Assembly: GCF_030816915.1 (NCBI RefSeq)
Contig: NZ_JAUSYN010000002.1
Span: forward strand, 4,601,501 to 4,665,500
Reading direction: 5' to 3'
DNA length: 64,000 nucleotides
Origin: Streptomyces sp. B3I8
GTDB taxonomy: Bacteria > Actinomycetota > Actinomycetes > Streptomycetales > Streptomycetaceae
The position numbers and the translations under genes were made by a program. The number at the start of each line of letters is the position of its first letter. Position 1 is the first letter of the stretch. A model generated the notes under the pieces. That model searched no databases and had not been told where the DNA came from. It was given only the letters and a program-made list of their open reading frames with translations. Positions 34,554 through 42,919 of this stretch are shown piece by piece.

Positions 34554-34646
34554 ATGTCGTCCCGCCGTCCCGCCTCCCGCGTCGCCATCGAACTGGCGCT
34601 CATCGGTGTGACCGCACTGTGCGTGGCCGACATTCACTGTCGCTGA
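34554..34646 (+). CDS. 30-residue leader peptide ending in Cys-Arg
   Basis: A short frame reads MSSRRPASRVAIELALIGVT and ends ALCVADIHCR before a TGA. The ATG lies six bases after a near-consensus -10 box, so the transcript would begin at or next to the start codon (leaderless). It precedes the ABC importer by about 230 bases of non-coding sequence with hairpins. Short peptides with Cys near the end are used as attenuation leaders in actinobacteria. Translation and regulatory role are inferred; the hydrophobic middle (IELALIGVTALCV) could also make it a small membrane peptide. Confidence 0.55.
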   Translation: MSSRRPASRVAIELALIGVTALCVADIHCR

Positions 34647-34878
34647 CACCCGCCCCGGCGCGCGTCGGCACTCCCTTCCGCCGTCTCCGTCCGTTTCCGC
34701 CGCCGTGACCCGTCCCGTTCCGGTCACGCCCGTCGGCACGGTCTTCTCGACGGCCTCTCCGTGACGTGCGACGACTCTCCGCCGGGCAGACGTCTGCTCC
34801 TTTTCGTCTCACTCCTCGTGCGACCGTCTCGCGATCCGGGACGGCGCACGGGAACTCCCCTGAGAGGTCGTCATTCCG
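34647..34878 (+). promoter_or_regulatory. Leader region with hairpins between leader peptide and binding-protein gene
   Basis: Contains a CGTGACC (34704-34710) / GGTCACG (34722-34728) stem and a perfect 12-base palindrome GCAGACGTCTGC (34786-34797). These could form an attenuator or a protein-binding site. No terminator with a U run is obvious. Confidence 0.4.
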
Positions 34879-36609
34879 ATGCGTCAACCGTCCCGCACCC
34901 GCACTCCACGCCGCCTGGCAGTGGCGTCCCTCGGCCTGGTCGTGGCAGCGGGTGTCGCCGCCTGCGGTCCGGAGGACAACGATGCCAAGAGCGCCGGAGG
35001 CGACTCCACGCCCCACAAGGGCGGCACCCTGACCGTCCTCAACAGCCAGCCGCAGACCGACTTCGACCCGGCCCGGCTCTACACCTCCGGCGGCGGCAAC
35101 GTGCCGTCCCTGGTCTTCCGCACCCTCACCACCCGCAACCGCGAGGACGGCGCCGCCGGAGCGAAGGTCGTCCCCGACCTCGCCACCGACACCGGCCGCC
35201 CCAACAAGGACGCGACCGTGTGGACATACACCCTGAAGAAGGGCCTCGAGTACGAGGACGGCACGGCCATCACCGCCGCCGACGTCAAGTACGGCATCGA
35301 ACGCTCCTTCGCCCCCGAGCTCTCCGGCGGCGCCCCCTACCTGCGGGACTGGCTGGTCGGTGCGGCCGACTACCAGGGGCCGTACAAGGACAAGGGCAAG
35401 GGCGGCCTCGACGCGATCGAGACGCCGGACGAGCGGACCCTCGTCTTCCACCTGAACAAGCCCGAGGGCGAGTTCCCCTACCTCGCCACACAGACCCAGT
35501 TCGCGCCCGTCCCGAAGGCCGAGGACACCGGGACCAAGTACGAGGCGCACCCGGTCTCGTCCGGCCCGTACCGGGTCGTGAAGAACGAGAACGACGGCGA
35601 GACGCTGGTCCTGGAGCGCAATACGCACTGGTCCGCCGCCACCGACGCCGAGCGCAAGGCGTATCCGGACCGGATCGACGTACGGTCCGGGCTCGACTCC
35701 TCCGTGATCAACCAGCGGCTGTCGGCGTCCCAAGGGGCGGACGCGGCGGCCGTGACGACGGACACCAACCTCGGCCCGGCCGAGCTCGCCAAGGTCAGCG
35801 GCGACAAGAAGCTCGCCGCACGGGTCGGCACCGGGCACTTCGGTTACACCGACTACCTGGCGTTCAACCCGAAGGTGAAGCCGTTCGACGACCCCAAGGT
35901 GCGCCAGGCCGTCGCGTACGCCGTCGACCGCTCGTCGGTCGTCAACGCGGCCGGCGGCTCCGCGCTCGCCGAGCCCGCCACCACCTTCCTGCCCGACCAG
36001 AAGTCCTTCGGCCACACGTCGTACGACCTCTTCCCGGCGGGGAGGTCGGGCAACGCGGCCAAGGCGAAGGAACTGCTGAAGGAGGCGGGCCACCCGAACG
36101 GGCTGACGATCACGCTCACCCACTCCAACGCCAAGGACTTCGAGACCAGCCCGGAGATCGCCACCGCGATCCAGGACGCTTTGAAGAAGGCCGGGTTCAC
36201 CGTCCGGCTGCAGGGCCTGGAGGACAACGACTACAAGGACCGGACCCGCGACACCAGGACCGAGCCCGGCCTCTTCCTCTCCCACTGGGGCGCCGACTGG
36301 CCCTCCGGCGGCCCCTTCCTCGCCCCGATCTTCGACGGACGGCAGATCGTGAAGGACGGCGCCAACTTCAACTCCGGCTTCCTGGACGACACCGCCGTCA
36401 ACACCGAGATCGACGCCATCAACAAGCTCACCGACCTCGACGCGGCCGCGAAGCGATGGGGCGCGCTGGACGAGAAGATCGCCGAGCGGGCGGTCGTCGT
36501 GCCGCTGTTCCACCCCGTCTACAAGCGGCTCTACGGCGAGGACATCAAGAACGTCGTGATCAGTGACTGGACCGGAGTCCTGGACATCTCCCAGGTCGCG
36601 GTGAAGTGA
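34879..36609 (+). CDS. ABC transporter substrate-binding lipoprotein (peptide/nickel family, SBP_bac_5)
   Basis: A 576-residue exported lipoprotein with signal peptide and lipobox GVAAC (C29). The mature domain has the family 5 binding-protein signatures: GGTLTVLNSQPQTDFDPARLY, the TYTLKKGLEYEDGTAITAADVKYGIERSF segment, and DPKVRQAVAYAVDRSSVV. It would bind an oligopeptide, siderophore or similar ligand outside the membrane and deliver it to the permeases encoded next. The stop is 4 bases before the permease start. The ligand cannot be told from sequence. Confidence 0.9.
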   Translation: MRQPSRTRTPRRLAVASLGLVVAAGVAACGPEDNDAKSAGGDSTPHKGGTLTVLNSQPQTDFDPARLYTSGGGNVPSLVFRTLTTRNREDGAAGAKVVPDLATDTGRPNKDATVWTYTLKKGLEYEDGTAITAADVKYGIERSFAPELSGGAPYLRDWLVGAADYQGPYKDKGKGGLDAIETPDERTLVFHLNKPEGEFPYLATQTQFAPVPKAEDTGTKYEAHPVSSGPYRVVKNENDGETLVLERNTHWSAATDAERKAYPDRIDVRSGLDSSVINQRLSASQGADAAAVTTDTNLGPAELAKVSGDKKLAARVGTGHFGYTDYLAFNPKVKPFDDPKVRQAVAYAVDRSSVVNAAGGSALAEPATTFLPDQKSFGHTSYDLFPAGRSGNAAKAKELLKEAGHPNGLTITLTHSNAKDFETSPEIATAIQDALKKAGFTVRLQGLEDNDYKDRTRDTRTEPGLFLSHWGADWPSGGPFLAPIFDGRQIVKDGANFNSGFLDDTAVNTEIDAINKLTDLDAAAKRWGALDEKIAERAVVVPLFHPVYKRLYGEDIKNVVISDWTGVLDISQVAVK

Positions 36610-36613
36610 CGTC

Positions 36614-37783
36614 GTGAACGAGGCACCACTTGTCTCCGAGGCCGCCGAGGCTGCCGGCGCCGCCGGAATCGTCGGGACCGCCGGCGCTTCCGGGATCGCC
36701 GGGACCGCCGGGACCGGGTCGGCGCGGCACGCGCCCGTCCTCCCGGCGGCCTCGGGGGCCCGCCAGTTCTGGCGGCGGCTGCGCACGCAGCGCGCCACCC
36801 TCGTCGCGGGCGGCGTCGTCGCCCTGCTCGTCCTGGTCGCGCTCGCCGCCCCCCTGCTCACCGCGCTGGAGGGCCAGGACCCGACCACCTACCACCCCTC
36901 GCTGGTGGACTCCGCGCGCGGCGGTGTCCCCCTCGGGCCGCTCGGCGGCATCAGCGGCGACCACTGGCTCGGCGTCGAACCGCAGACCGGGCGGGACCTG
37001 TTCGCCCGGCTCGTCCACGGCGCCCGGGTCTCCCTCGGCGTCGCCCTGGCCGCGACCGTCGTACAGGTCTCCCTCGGCGTGCTGATCGGCGTCGCCGCGG
37101 GGCTCGGCAACCGGTGGCTCGACCAGGTGCTGAGCCGGGCCACCGACATCATCATCGCCATGCCGTTGATGATCATGGCCCTGGCGCTGCTGGCGGTCGT
37201 GCCCGACGGCTTCCCGCGTCCCGTGCTGGTCGCGCTGGTCATCGGGTTCGTGGCCTGGGGCAGCATCGCCAAGATCGCCCGTGTCCAGACACTCACCCTG
37301 AAACAGCTCGACCATGTCGCGGCGGCCCGGCTGAGCGGCTGGGGCACCTGGCGCGTCGCCCGCCGCGAACTGCTGCCGGGGCTGGCCGCGCCCGTCCTCA
37401 CCTACGCCGCGCTCATGGTGCCGAACAACATCACCATCGAGGCCGCGCTGTCCTTCCTCGGCGTCGGCGTACGGCCGCCGACGCCTTCCTGGGGCGAGAT
37501 GCTGACCTCGGCCGACGTCTGGTACGCGGCGGCACCGCAGTACCTGCTGCTCCCCGCGGGCGTGCTGTTCGTGACGGTGCTGGCGCTCACTGTTTTCGGC
37601 GACGGCGTCCGCACGGCCCTCGACCCGCGCGCGGCGTCCCGCCTGCGGGTGGGGACGGGGCGCCGGCGGGAGAAGCGGGCGGCCAGGGAGTCCCGGGCAG
37701 GGGGCGCCGCCGGAGCGGCCGGGGAAGCCGGCGGAGCGGCTGGGACCGTCAGCGACTCCCGGAAGAAGGAGGACGCCACGTGA
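36614..37783 (+). CDS. ABC transporter permease (DppC/OppC type)
   Basis: A 389-residue inner-membrane permease. After an Ala/Gly-rich cytoplasmic N-terminus (about 45 residues) come six helices, with the OppC N-terminal segment (LGVEPQTGRDLFARLVHGARVSL) and the EAA-type coupling loop AARLSGWGTWRVARRELLP. The last 40 residues are Ala/Gly low complexity. It begins at GTG 36614, four bases after the binding-protein stop, and its stop overlaps the next GTG by four bases. The gene order (C-type before B-type permease) is the reverse of the common B-C order. Confidence 0.9.
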   Translation: MNEAPLVSEAAEAAGAAGIVGTAGASGIAGTAGTGSARHAPVLPAASGARQFWRRLRTQRATLVAGGVVALLVLVALAAPLLTALEGQDPTTYHPSLVDSARGGVPLGPLGGISGDHWLGVEPQTGRDLFARLVHGARVSLGVALAATVVQVSLGVLIGVAAGLGNRWLDQVLSRATDIIIAMPLMIMALALLAVVPDGFPRPVLVALVIGFVAWGSIAKIARVQTLTLKQLDHVAAARLSGWGTWRVARRELLPGLAAPVLTYAALMVPNNITIEAALSFLGVGVRPPTPSWGEMLTSADVWYAAAPQYLLLPAGVLFVTVLALTVFGDGVRTALDPRAASRLRVGTGRRREKRAARESRAGGAAGAAGEAGGAAGTVSDSRKKEDAT

Positions 37784-38841
37784 GCGGGTTCACCGGCTCC
37801 AGTGGGTTCACGGGCTTCTCCGTGTTCTCCGTGTTCTCCGTGTTCTCCGGGTTCACCGGGTTCGCGTTGCGGCGCGTCACCGGGGCCCTTGTCACGCTGA
37901 TCGCCATCTCGGCGCTCGTCTACGTCATCTTCTACGCCACCCCCGGCGACGTCGCCCAGATCACCTGCGGCCCGCGCTGCTCGCCCGCGCAGGTGCACCA
38001 GGTCGCCGAGCAACTCCGCCTCGACGACCCGCTCCTCCTGCGTTACTGGCACTTCCTTCAGGGCATCGTCGTGGGCCAGGACTACTCCACCGGCACCTCC
38101 GTCGAGCACTGCTCGGCGCCGTGCCTCGGACTGTCGTACCGCAGTGACCAGCAGGTCACGCAGATCATCCTGGCAAAGCTGCCCGTCAGCCTCTCGCTGG
38201 TGGCCGGGGCCATGGTGCTCTGGCTGCTGCTCGGGGTCGGCACCGGCGTGCTCTCCGCGTGGCGGCGCGGCCGGGTCACCGAGCGCGTGCTGACCGGCGT
38301 CACCCTGGCCGGGATGGCCACGCCCGTCTTCGTCATCGGCCTCGTGCTGATGATCGTCATCTGCGGGCAGTGGGAGCTGCTGCCGTTCCCGCAGTACGTC
38401 GCCTTCGCCGACGATCCCGAGCAGTGGGCGTGGAACCTGCTGCTGCCCTGGCTGACCCTCGCCCTCGGCGAGGCGGCCTTCTTCGCCCGGATGACCCGGT
38501 CGGCCGTGCTGGAGACCCTCGCGGAGGATCACATCCGCACGTTCCGCGCCTACGGCGTCGGCGAGCGGGCGATCGTCGCGCGGCACGCGCTGCGCGGGGC
38601 GCTCGCGCCCGTGATCGCGCTCAACGCCAATGACTTCGGCTCGGCCGTCGGCGGCGCCGTACTGGTCGAAACCCTGTTCGGGCTGCCCGGCATCGGACAG
38701 GAACTGGTGCACGCCGTGGACGTCGTCGACCTGCCGGTCGTGGTCGGCATGGTGCTGGTCATCGGCTTCTTCGTGGTGCTGGCCAACGCCGTCGCGGACG
38801 TGCTGTACGCGGTGGCCGACCGACGGGTGGTGCTGTCATGA
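37780..38841 (+). CDS. ABC transporter permease (DppB/OppB type)
   Basis: A 353-residue permease with six helices. It shows the B-type signature ALVYVIFYATPGDVAQITCG, a long periplasmic loop with C-rich segments (CGPRCSP; EHCSAPCLG) and the EAA loop RAYGVGERAIVARHALRGALAPV. It would form the translocation pore with the C-type permease. The first 30 residues are a repeat of FTGF/SVFSVFSVFSGF, encoded by tandem TTCTCCGTG units, before the conserved LRRVTGALVTL start of helix 1. GTG 37780 overlaps the previous stop (GTGA); the stop overlaps the following ATG. Confidence 0.9.
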   Translation: MSGFTGSSGFTGFSVFSVFSVFSGFTGFALRRVTGALVTLIAISALVYVIFYATPGDVAQITCGPRCSPAQVHQVAEQLRLDDPLLLRYWHFLQGIVVGQDYSTGTSVEHCSAPCLGLSYRSDQQVTQIILAKLPVSLSLVAGAMVLWLLLGVGTGVLSAWRRGRVTERVLTGVTLAGMATPVFVIGLVLMIVICGQWELLPFPQYVAFADDPEQWAWNLLLPWLTLALGEAAFFARMTRSAVLETLAEDHIRTFRAYGVGERAIVARHALRGALAPVIALNANDFGSAVGGAVLVETLFGLPGIGQELVHAVDVVDLPVVVGMVLVIGFFVVLANAVADVLYAVADRRVVLS

Positions 38842-40769
38842 GTCCGGTGGACGTGAGTCCGGGCGCGGGGCCGGTGGACGAGGGTCCGGTGGGCACGGGT
38901 TCGGTGGACGAGGGTCCGGTGGACGAGGGTCCGGTGGACGAGGGTCCGGTGGAACTTGTGGTCGTGGACGGGCTGACCGTCGACTTCGGCGGGCTGCGGG
39001 CCGTCGACGGGCTCTCCTTCTCACTGGCCCAGGGCGCCGCCCTCGGCCTGGTCGGCGAATCCGGTTCCGGCAAGTCCACGGTCGCCTCCGCGCTGCTGGG
39101 ACTGCACCGGGGCACCGGCGCCGTCGTCGGCGGTTCGGTGCGCGTGGCCGGCGTCGAGCCCGCTCTGGCTCCCGAGGAGGAACTGCGACGGCTGAGGGGC
39201 GGGACGGCGGCCATGGTCTTCCAGGACCCGCTGTCCTCCCTCGACCCGTACTACGCGATCGGCGACCAGATCGCCGAGGTCTACCGGGTCCACACCCGCG
39301 CCTCCCGGCGTGCGGCACGCGCGCGTGCCGTCGAGGTGCTGGACCGGGTCGGTATCCCCGACGCCGTACGGCGCTCCCGGGCCCGGCCGCACGAGTTCAG
39401 CGGCGGCATGCGGCAACGGGCGCTGATCGCGATGGCGCTGGCCTGCGAGCCGCGACTGCTGATCGCCGACGAGCCGACGACCGCGCTCGACGTCACCGTC
39501 CAGGCCCAGATCCTCGACCTGCTGCACGTGCTGCGGCAGGAGACGGGGATGGGGCTGCTGCTTGTCACGCATGACGTGGGGGTCGCCGCCGAGAGCGTCG
39601 ACGACGTGCTGGTGATGCGGCACGGGCGGGCGGTCGAGCACGGGCCGGCCGCCGAGGTGCTGGCGGAGCCCACGGAGGCGTACACCCGGGAACTGCTGGC
39701 GGCGGTGCCGCGGGTGGATGCGCTGAGGGTGGATGCGTCGAAGGTGGACGTGTCGAGGGTGAGAGGCGTTGACGGGGCCGGTGGTGGTGATGACATCACT
39801 GGTGTCGGCGAGGACACCGGTGCTGATGGTGCCGAAGGTGTCGAAGTTGTCGAAGGTGCCGGCGTCGGTGAGGTCGTGCTGGAGGCGGTCGCGCTGCGGC
39901 GGGAGTTCGGGCGCGGCAAGCGCGCGGTCGTCGCCGTGGACGACGTGTCGCTGACGGTGCGCCGGGGCGAGACCCTCGGCGTGGTGGGGGAGAGCGGCAG
40001 CGGAAAGACGACGCTCGGCAGGATGCTGGTCGGACTGCTGGAGCCGACGGCCGGCGAGGTGCGCTACCGGGGCCGACCGCACACGGGCGTGCGGCCCGCC
40101 GTACAGATGGTGTTCCAGGACCCCGTGTCCTCCCTCAACCCCCGTCGCAGCGTGGGCGAATCGATCGCGGACCCGCTCCGGGCGCACGCGGCCCGCGGCC
40201 GGAGTGCGCGGGAGACCCGTGACGAGCGGGAGGCGCGCATTCAGGGGCGCGTGCGCGCACTGCTGGAGCGCGTGGGGCTCGACCCGGCACACTACGACCG
40301 CTATCCGCACGAGTTCAGCGGCGGACAGCGGCAACGCGTCGGCATCGCCCGTGCGTTGGCCGCCGACCCCCGGGTCATCGTCTGCGACGAGCCGGTCTCC
40401 GCACTGGACGTCACCACACAGGCCCAGGTGATCGCCCTGCTCGGCGAGCTGCAGCGCGAGCTGGGGCTCGCACTCGTCTTCGTCGCGCACGACCTGGCCG
40501 TCGTACGGCAGGTCAGCGACCGGGTGGCGGTGATGCGCCGCGGCCGGCTCGTCGAGTACGGCGCGGCGGACCAGGTGTACGACACCCCCGAGCATCCCTA
40601 CACCAGGCAGCTGCTGGCCGCCGTCCCCGCGCTCGACCCGGCGGTCGCGGCACGCCGGCGGGCGGAACGTCGGGGTTCCAAACGTCGGGATTCGGAGGCG
40701 ATCGACGCGGCGGCCGGGCCCGGTGGAACGGGCGAACCCAGCGACCCGGCGGCATCGGCGGTCGTATGA
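38838..40769 (+). CDS. Fused double ABC ATPase (DppD-DppF/OppD-OppF)
   Basis: A 643-residue protein with two complete nucleotide-binding domains. Domain 1 has Walker A GESGSGKST (73-81) and signature EFSGGMRQR; domain 2 has Walker A GESGSGKTT (about 385) and signature EFSGGQRQR with an IVCDEPVSALD Walker B. It would energise the importer alone, replacing the usual D and F pair. A 15-base tandem repeat (GGTGGACGAGGGTCC) gives a VDEGPVDEGPVDEG leader at 13-38. The interdomain linker (about 290-350) is also repetitive (RVDA/KVDV, then VGEDTGADGAEGVEVVEG). ATG 38838 overlaps the permease stop. Confidence 0.92.
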   Translation: MSPVDVSPGAGPVDEGPVGTGSVDEGPVDEGPVDEGPVELVVVDGLTVDFGGLRAVDGLSFSLAQGAALGLVGESGSGKSTVASALLGLHRGTGAVVGGSVRVAGVEPALAPEEELRRLRGGTAAMVFQDPLSSLDPYYAIGDQIAEVYRVHTRASRRAARARAVEVLDRVGIPDAVRRSRARPHEFSGGMRQRALIAMALACEPRLLIADEPTTALDVTVQAQILDLLHVLRQETGMGLLLVTHDVGVAAESVDDVLVMRHGRAVEHGPAAEVLAEPTEAYTRELLAAVPRVDALRVDASKVDVSRVRGVDGAGGGDDITGVGEDTGADGAEGVEVVEGAGVGEVVLEAVALRREFGRGKRAVVAVDDVSLTVRRGETLGVVGESGSGKTTLGRMLVGLLEPTAGEVRYRGRPHTGVRPAVQMVFQDPVSSLNPRRSVGESIADPLRAHAARGRSARETRDEREARIQGRVRALLERVGLDPAHYDRYPHEFSGGQRQRVGIARALAADPRVIVCDEPVSALDVTTQAQVIALLGELQRELGLALVFVAHDLAVVRQVSDRVAVMRRGRLVEYGAADQVYDTPEHPYTRQLLAAVPALDPAVAARRRAERRGSKRRDSEAIDAAAGPGGTGEPSDPAASAVV

Positions 40770-40793
40770 CGAACCCCAGGGTGCCGTGATCCC

Positions 40794-40881
40794 TTAGCGC
40801 GGCTAAACGCGGACCGTCCGGGAAAGTTACGACGGTTCACCCCTTTTGGTGGCGTGATGGACAACCGTCCGTCGCGCCACC
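40794..40881. promoter_or_regulatory. Inverted repeats upstream of the glycosyltransferase gene
   Basis: TTAGC-GCG-GCTAA at 40794-40806 and a GGTGGCG (40848-40854) / CGCCACC (40875-40881) pair lie in the 190-base gap between the ABC operon and the glycosyltransferase. They may be a terminator and an operator. Weak evidence. Confidence 0.35.
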
Positions 40882-40960
40882 GGCATGTCCGCATACGTTC
40901 TTCCCGCTGTGGGCCGCCGGACAACGGCGGCTCCCCATACGGGAGATCGGGGATGCACTC

Positions 40961-42919
40961 GTGCGCATCGGACTGCTGACGGAGGGTGGCTATCCGTACG
41001 TGAGCGGTGACGCCAGGCTCTGGTGCGACCGGCTCGTGCGTGGGCTCGCACGGCACGAGTTCCACGTCTACGCGCTCAGCCGCAGCCGGCGGCAGGAGGA
41101 CGAGGGGTTGGTGCCGCTGCCGCCCCAGGTGACCCGCGTGCGCACCGCCCCACTGTGGACCGCCGTCGACGACGGCACCACACACGGCCGTGACCTGCAC
41201 GGGCGCCGGGCTCGACGGCGCTTCCTCGAGGCGTACGCGGAACTCGCCCGCGCGGTCTGCGAAGGCGGTCGCACGGACGACCACGCGGGCCGCCTCCCGA
41301 GCGACGGCACGGGCGGTTGCATGGACGGCTGCGCGGAGGGTTGTGCGAACGGCTGCATGGGTGGCTGTGTGGACGGTTGCCTGGGCGACTACGGGGACAA
41401 CCGGCAGGCGGACCGTTTCGGCAGCGCGCTGTACGCCCTCGCCGACCTCGCCCGTGAAGAGGGCGGACTGGGGAGCGCTCTGCGTTCGGAGGGCGCGCTG
41501 CGCGTCTGGGAGCGCGCCTGCCGGGCGCCCGGAGCCGTGCGCACGGCGCACGGGGCGCGGGTCGCCGAACTCCTCACCGCGGCCCGCCACGTCGAGCGCG
41601 CCCTCCGTCCCCTCTCCCTGGACTGGTACGAGGACGCCGGGCTCGGTGCTGTCGACCTGTGTCACGCCACGGCGGGCGGCGCCGCCGCCCTCCCCGCACT
41701 GCTCGCCCGGCACTTCTCCGGGGTGCCCCTGCTGGTCACCGAGTACGGCGTCCCCCTCCGGGCGCACTACCTCACCACCGCCGACGCGCCCCCCGCCGTG
41801 CGCGCGCTGCTCGCCTCCTTCCACCGCCGACTCGCCGCCGAGGTGTACCGGCGGGCCGCCCGCATCACCCCCGGCAACGCCCATGTCCGCCGCTGGCAGG
41901 AACACTGCGGCGCCGACCGGGCCAAGCTGCGCACGGTCTACCCCGGCATGGAGGCGTCCCGCTTCGCCGAGGTGGCCGAGGCGCCGACGGCCGACAAGCA
42001 CGGGGGCGCCGAGAACAACGCCGGTCGGCGCGGCGCCGGTCAGGGCGGCGGGGACGGCAGCGGCGGGGACGGCGGTGGCGGGGACGGTAGCGGCGAGGAC
42101 GGCGGTGGTGAGGCGGACACGCTCGTCTGGGTGGGGCGTGTCGAGCCCGCCAAGGACCTCGTCTCCCTTCTCCACGCCTTCGCCGAGGTCCGCACGCACG
42201 TGCCGACGGCCCGCCTGCGTATCGTCGGCGCCGCGGGCGTCGAGGGCCGGGCCTACCTCGACCACTGCGAGGCCCTGGCCGCCCGGCTCTTCCCGGACGA
42301 CGGCCCCGACGACGGCCCCGAAGGCGCCGCCCGCACGTCCGGTGACCGTCCGGTGTCCTTCGAGGACGCGGGCGCACCCGAGGCGCCCGACCTCGCGGCG
42401 GTGTACGCCGCGGGAGCGGTCGTCGTCCTCTCCAGCGTCGTCGAGGGCTTCCCCGTCAGCCTGGTCGAAGCCATGTTCTGCGGACGGGCCACGGTCTCCA
42501 CCGACGTGGGCGCCGTGGTGGAGGCCATCGGCGGCACGGGTCTGGTCGTACCGCCCCGTGAACCGGCGGCGCTCGCACGGGCGTGTGTGGCGTTGCTGCG
42601 CGACCCCGAACGGCGCCGACGCCTGGGCGAGGCCGCCCGCGCACGCGCCGTCGAACTGTTCACCGTGGAGCAGAACGTCATGGCATTTGACAGCATGTAC
42701 CTCGACGTCGTCTCCCACTCCCCGCGCCGCCGGGTGCTCCTCGACGACAGGGGAGCGCCGCTGCCCTTCGGTACCCCTGCAGAGGCCCACCTCCCCGGCA
42801 ACTGGACCGGCCCCCGCCGCCCGCTCCGACGCGACCCCCTCTGGGCCCCGGACACCACCGCCCCGCCCGCAGCCTTCGGACAGCAGCCGGAACCGGTGGG
42901 AGAGGGCGCCGCCCGATGA
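40961..42919 (+). CDS. GT4 glycosyltransferase with DUF3492 (PelF-like) N-domain
   Basis: A 652-residue cytoplasmic glycosyltransferase. The N-terminus MRIGLLTEGGYPYVSGD and the following WCDRLVRGLA match DUF3492/PelF proteins. HATAGGAAALPALLARHFSGVPLLVTEYG forms the rest of the acceptor domain. The GT4 donor domain has LVWVGRVEPAKDL, LRIVGAAG, and the retaining-transferase motif SSVVEGFPVSLVEAMFCGR. PelF uses UDP-GlcNAc/GalNAc to polymerise Pel. Two odd insertions occur: six CxxG repeats (C120, C124, C128, C132, C136, C140) and a GGDGSG-rich tract at about 365-385. The start is GTG 40961 with a weak ribosome site. Confidence 0.88.
   Translation: MRIGLLTEGGYPYVSGDARLWCDRLVRGLARHEFHVYALSRSRRQEDEGLVPLPPQVTRVRTAPLWTAVDDGTTHGRDLHGRRARRRFLEAYAELARAVCEGGRTDDHAGRLPSDGTGGCMDGCAEGCANGCMGGCVDGCLGDYGDNRQADRFGSALYALADLAREEGGLGSALRSEGALRVWERACRAPGAVRTAHGARVAELLTAARHVERALRPLSLDWYEDAGLGAVDLCHATAGGAAALPALLARHFSGVPLLVTEYGVPLRAHYLTTADAPPAVRALLASFHRRLAAEVYRRAARITPGNAHVRRWQEHCGADRAKLRTVYPGMEASRFAEVAEAPTADKHGGAENNAGRRGAGQGGGDGSGGDGGGGDGSGEDGGGEADTLVWVGRVEPAKDLVSLLHAFAEVRTHVPTARLRIVGAAGVEGRAYLDHCEALAARLFPDDGPDDGPEGAARTSGDRPVSFEDAGAPEAPDLAAVYAAGAVVVLSSVVEGFPVSLVEAMFCGRATVSTDVGAVVEAIGGTGLVVPPREPAALARACVALLRDPERRRRLGEAARARAVELFTVEQNVMAFDSMYLDVVSHSPRRRVLLDDRGAPLPFGTPAEAHLPGNWTGPRRPLRRDPLWAPDTTAPPAAFGQQPEPVGEGAAR
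41315..41386 (+). repeat. Six 12-base repeats encoding CxxG in the glycosyltransferase
   Basis: A degenerate 12-base unit (GGNTGCNTGGAC-like) is repeated six times and encodes Cys every fourth residue (120-140). It lies between the DUF3492 halves and is absent from the expected family core. Confidence 0.75.

Noticed and set aside
34523..34708. A 61-codon frame overlapping the leader peptide
   Set aside because: The alternative 30-codon frame sits exactly at the predicted transcription start; this one starts between the -35 and -10 boxes, upstream of the predicted start point, so its ATG would not be transcribed from that promoter.
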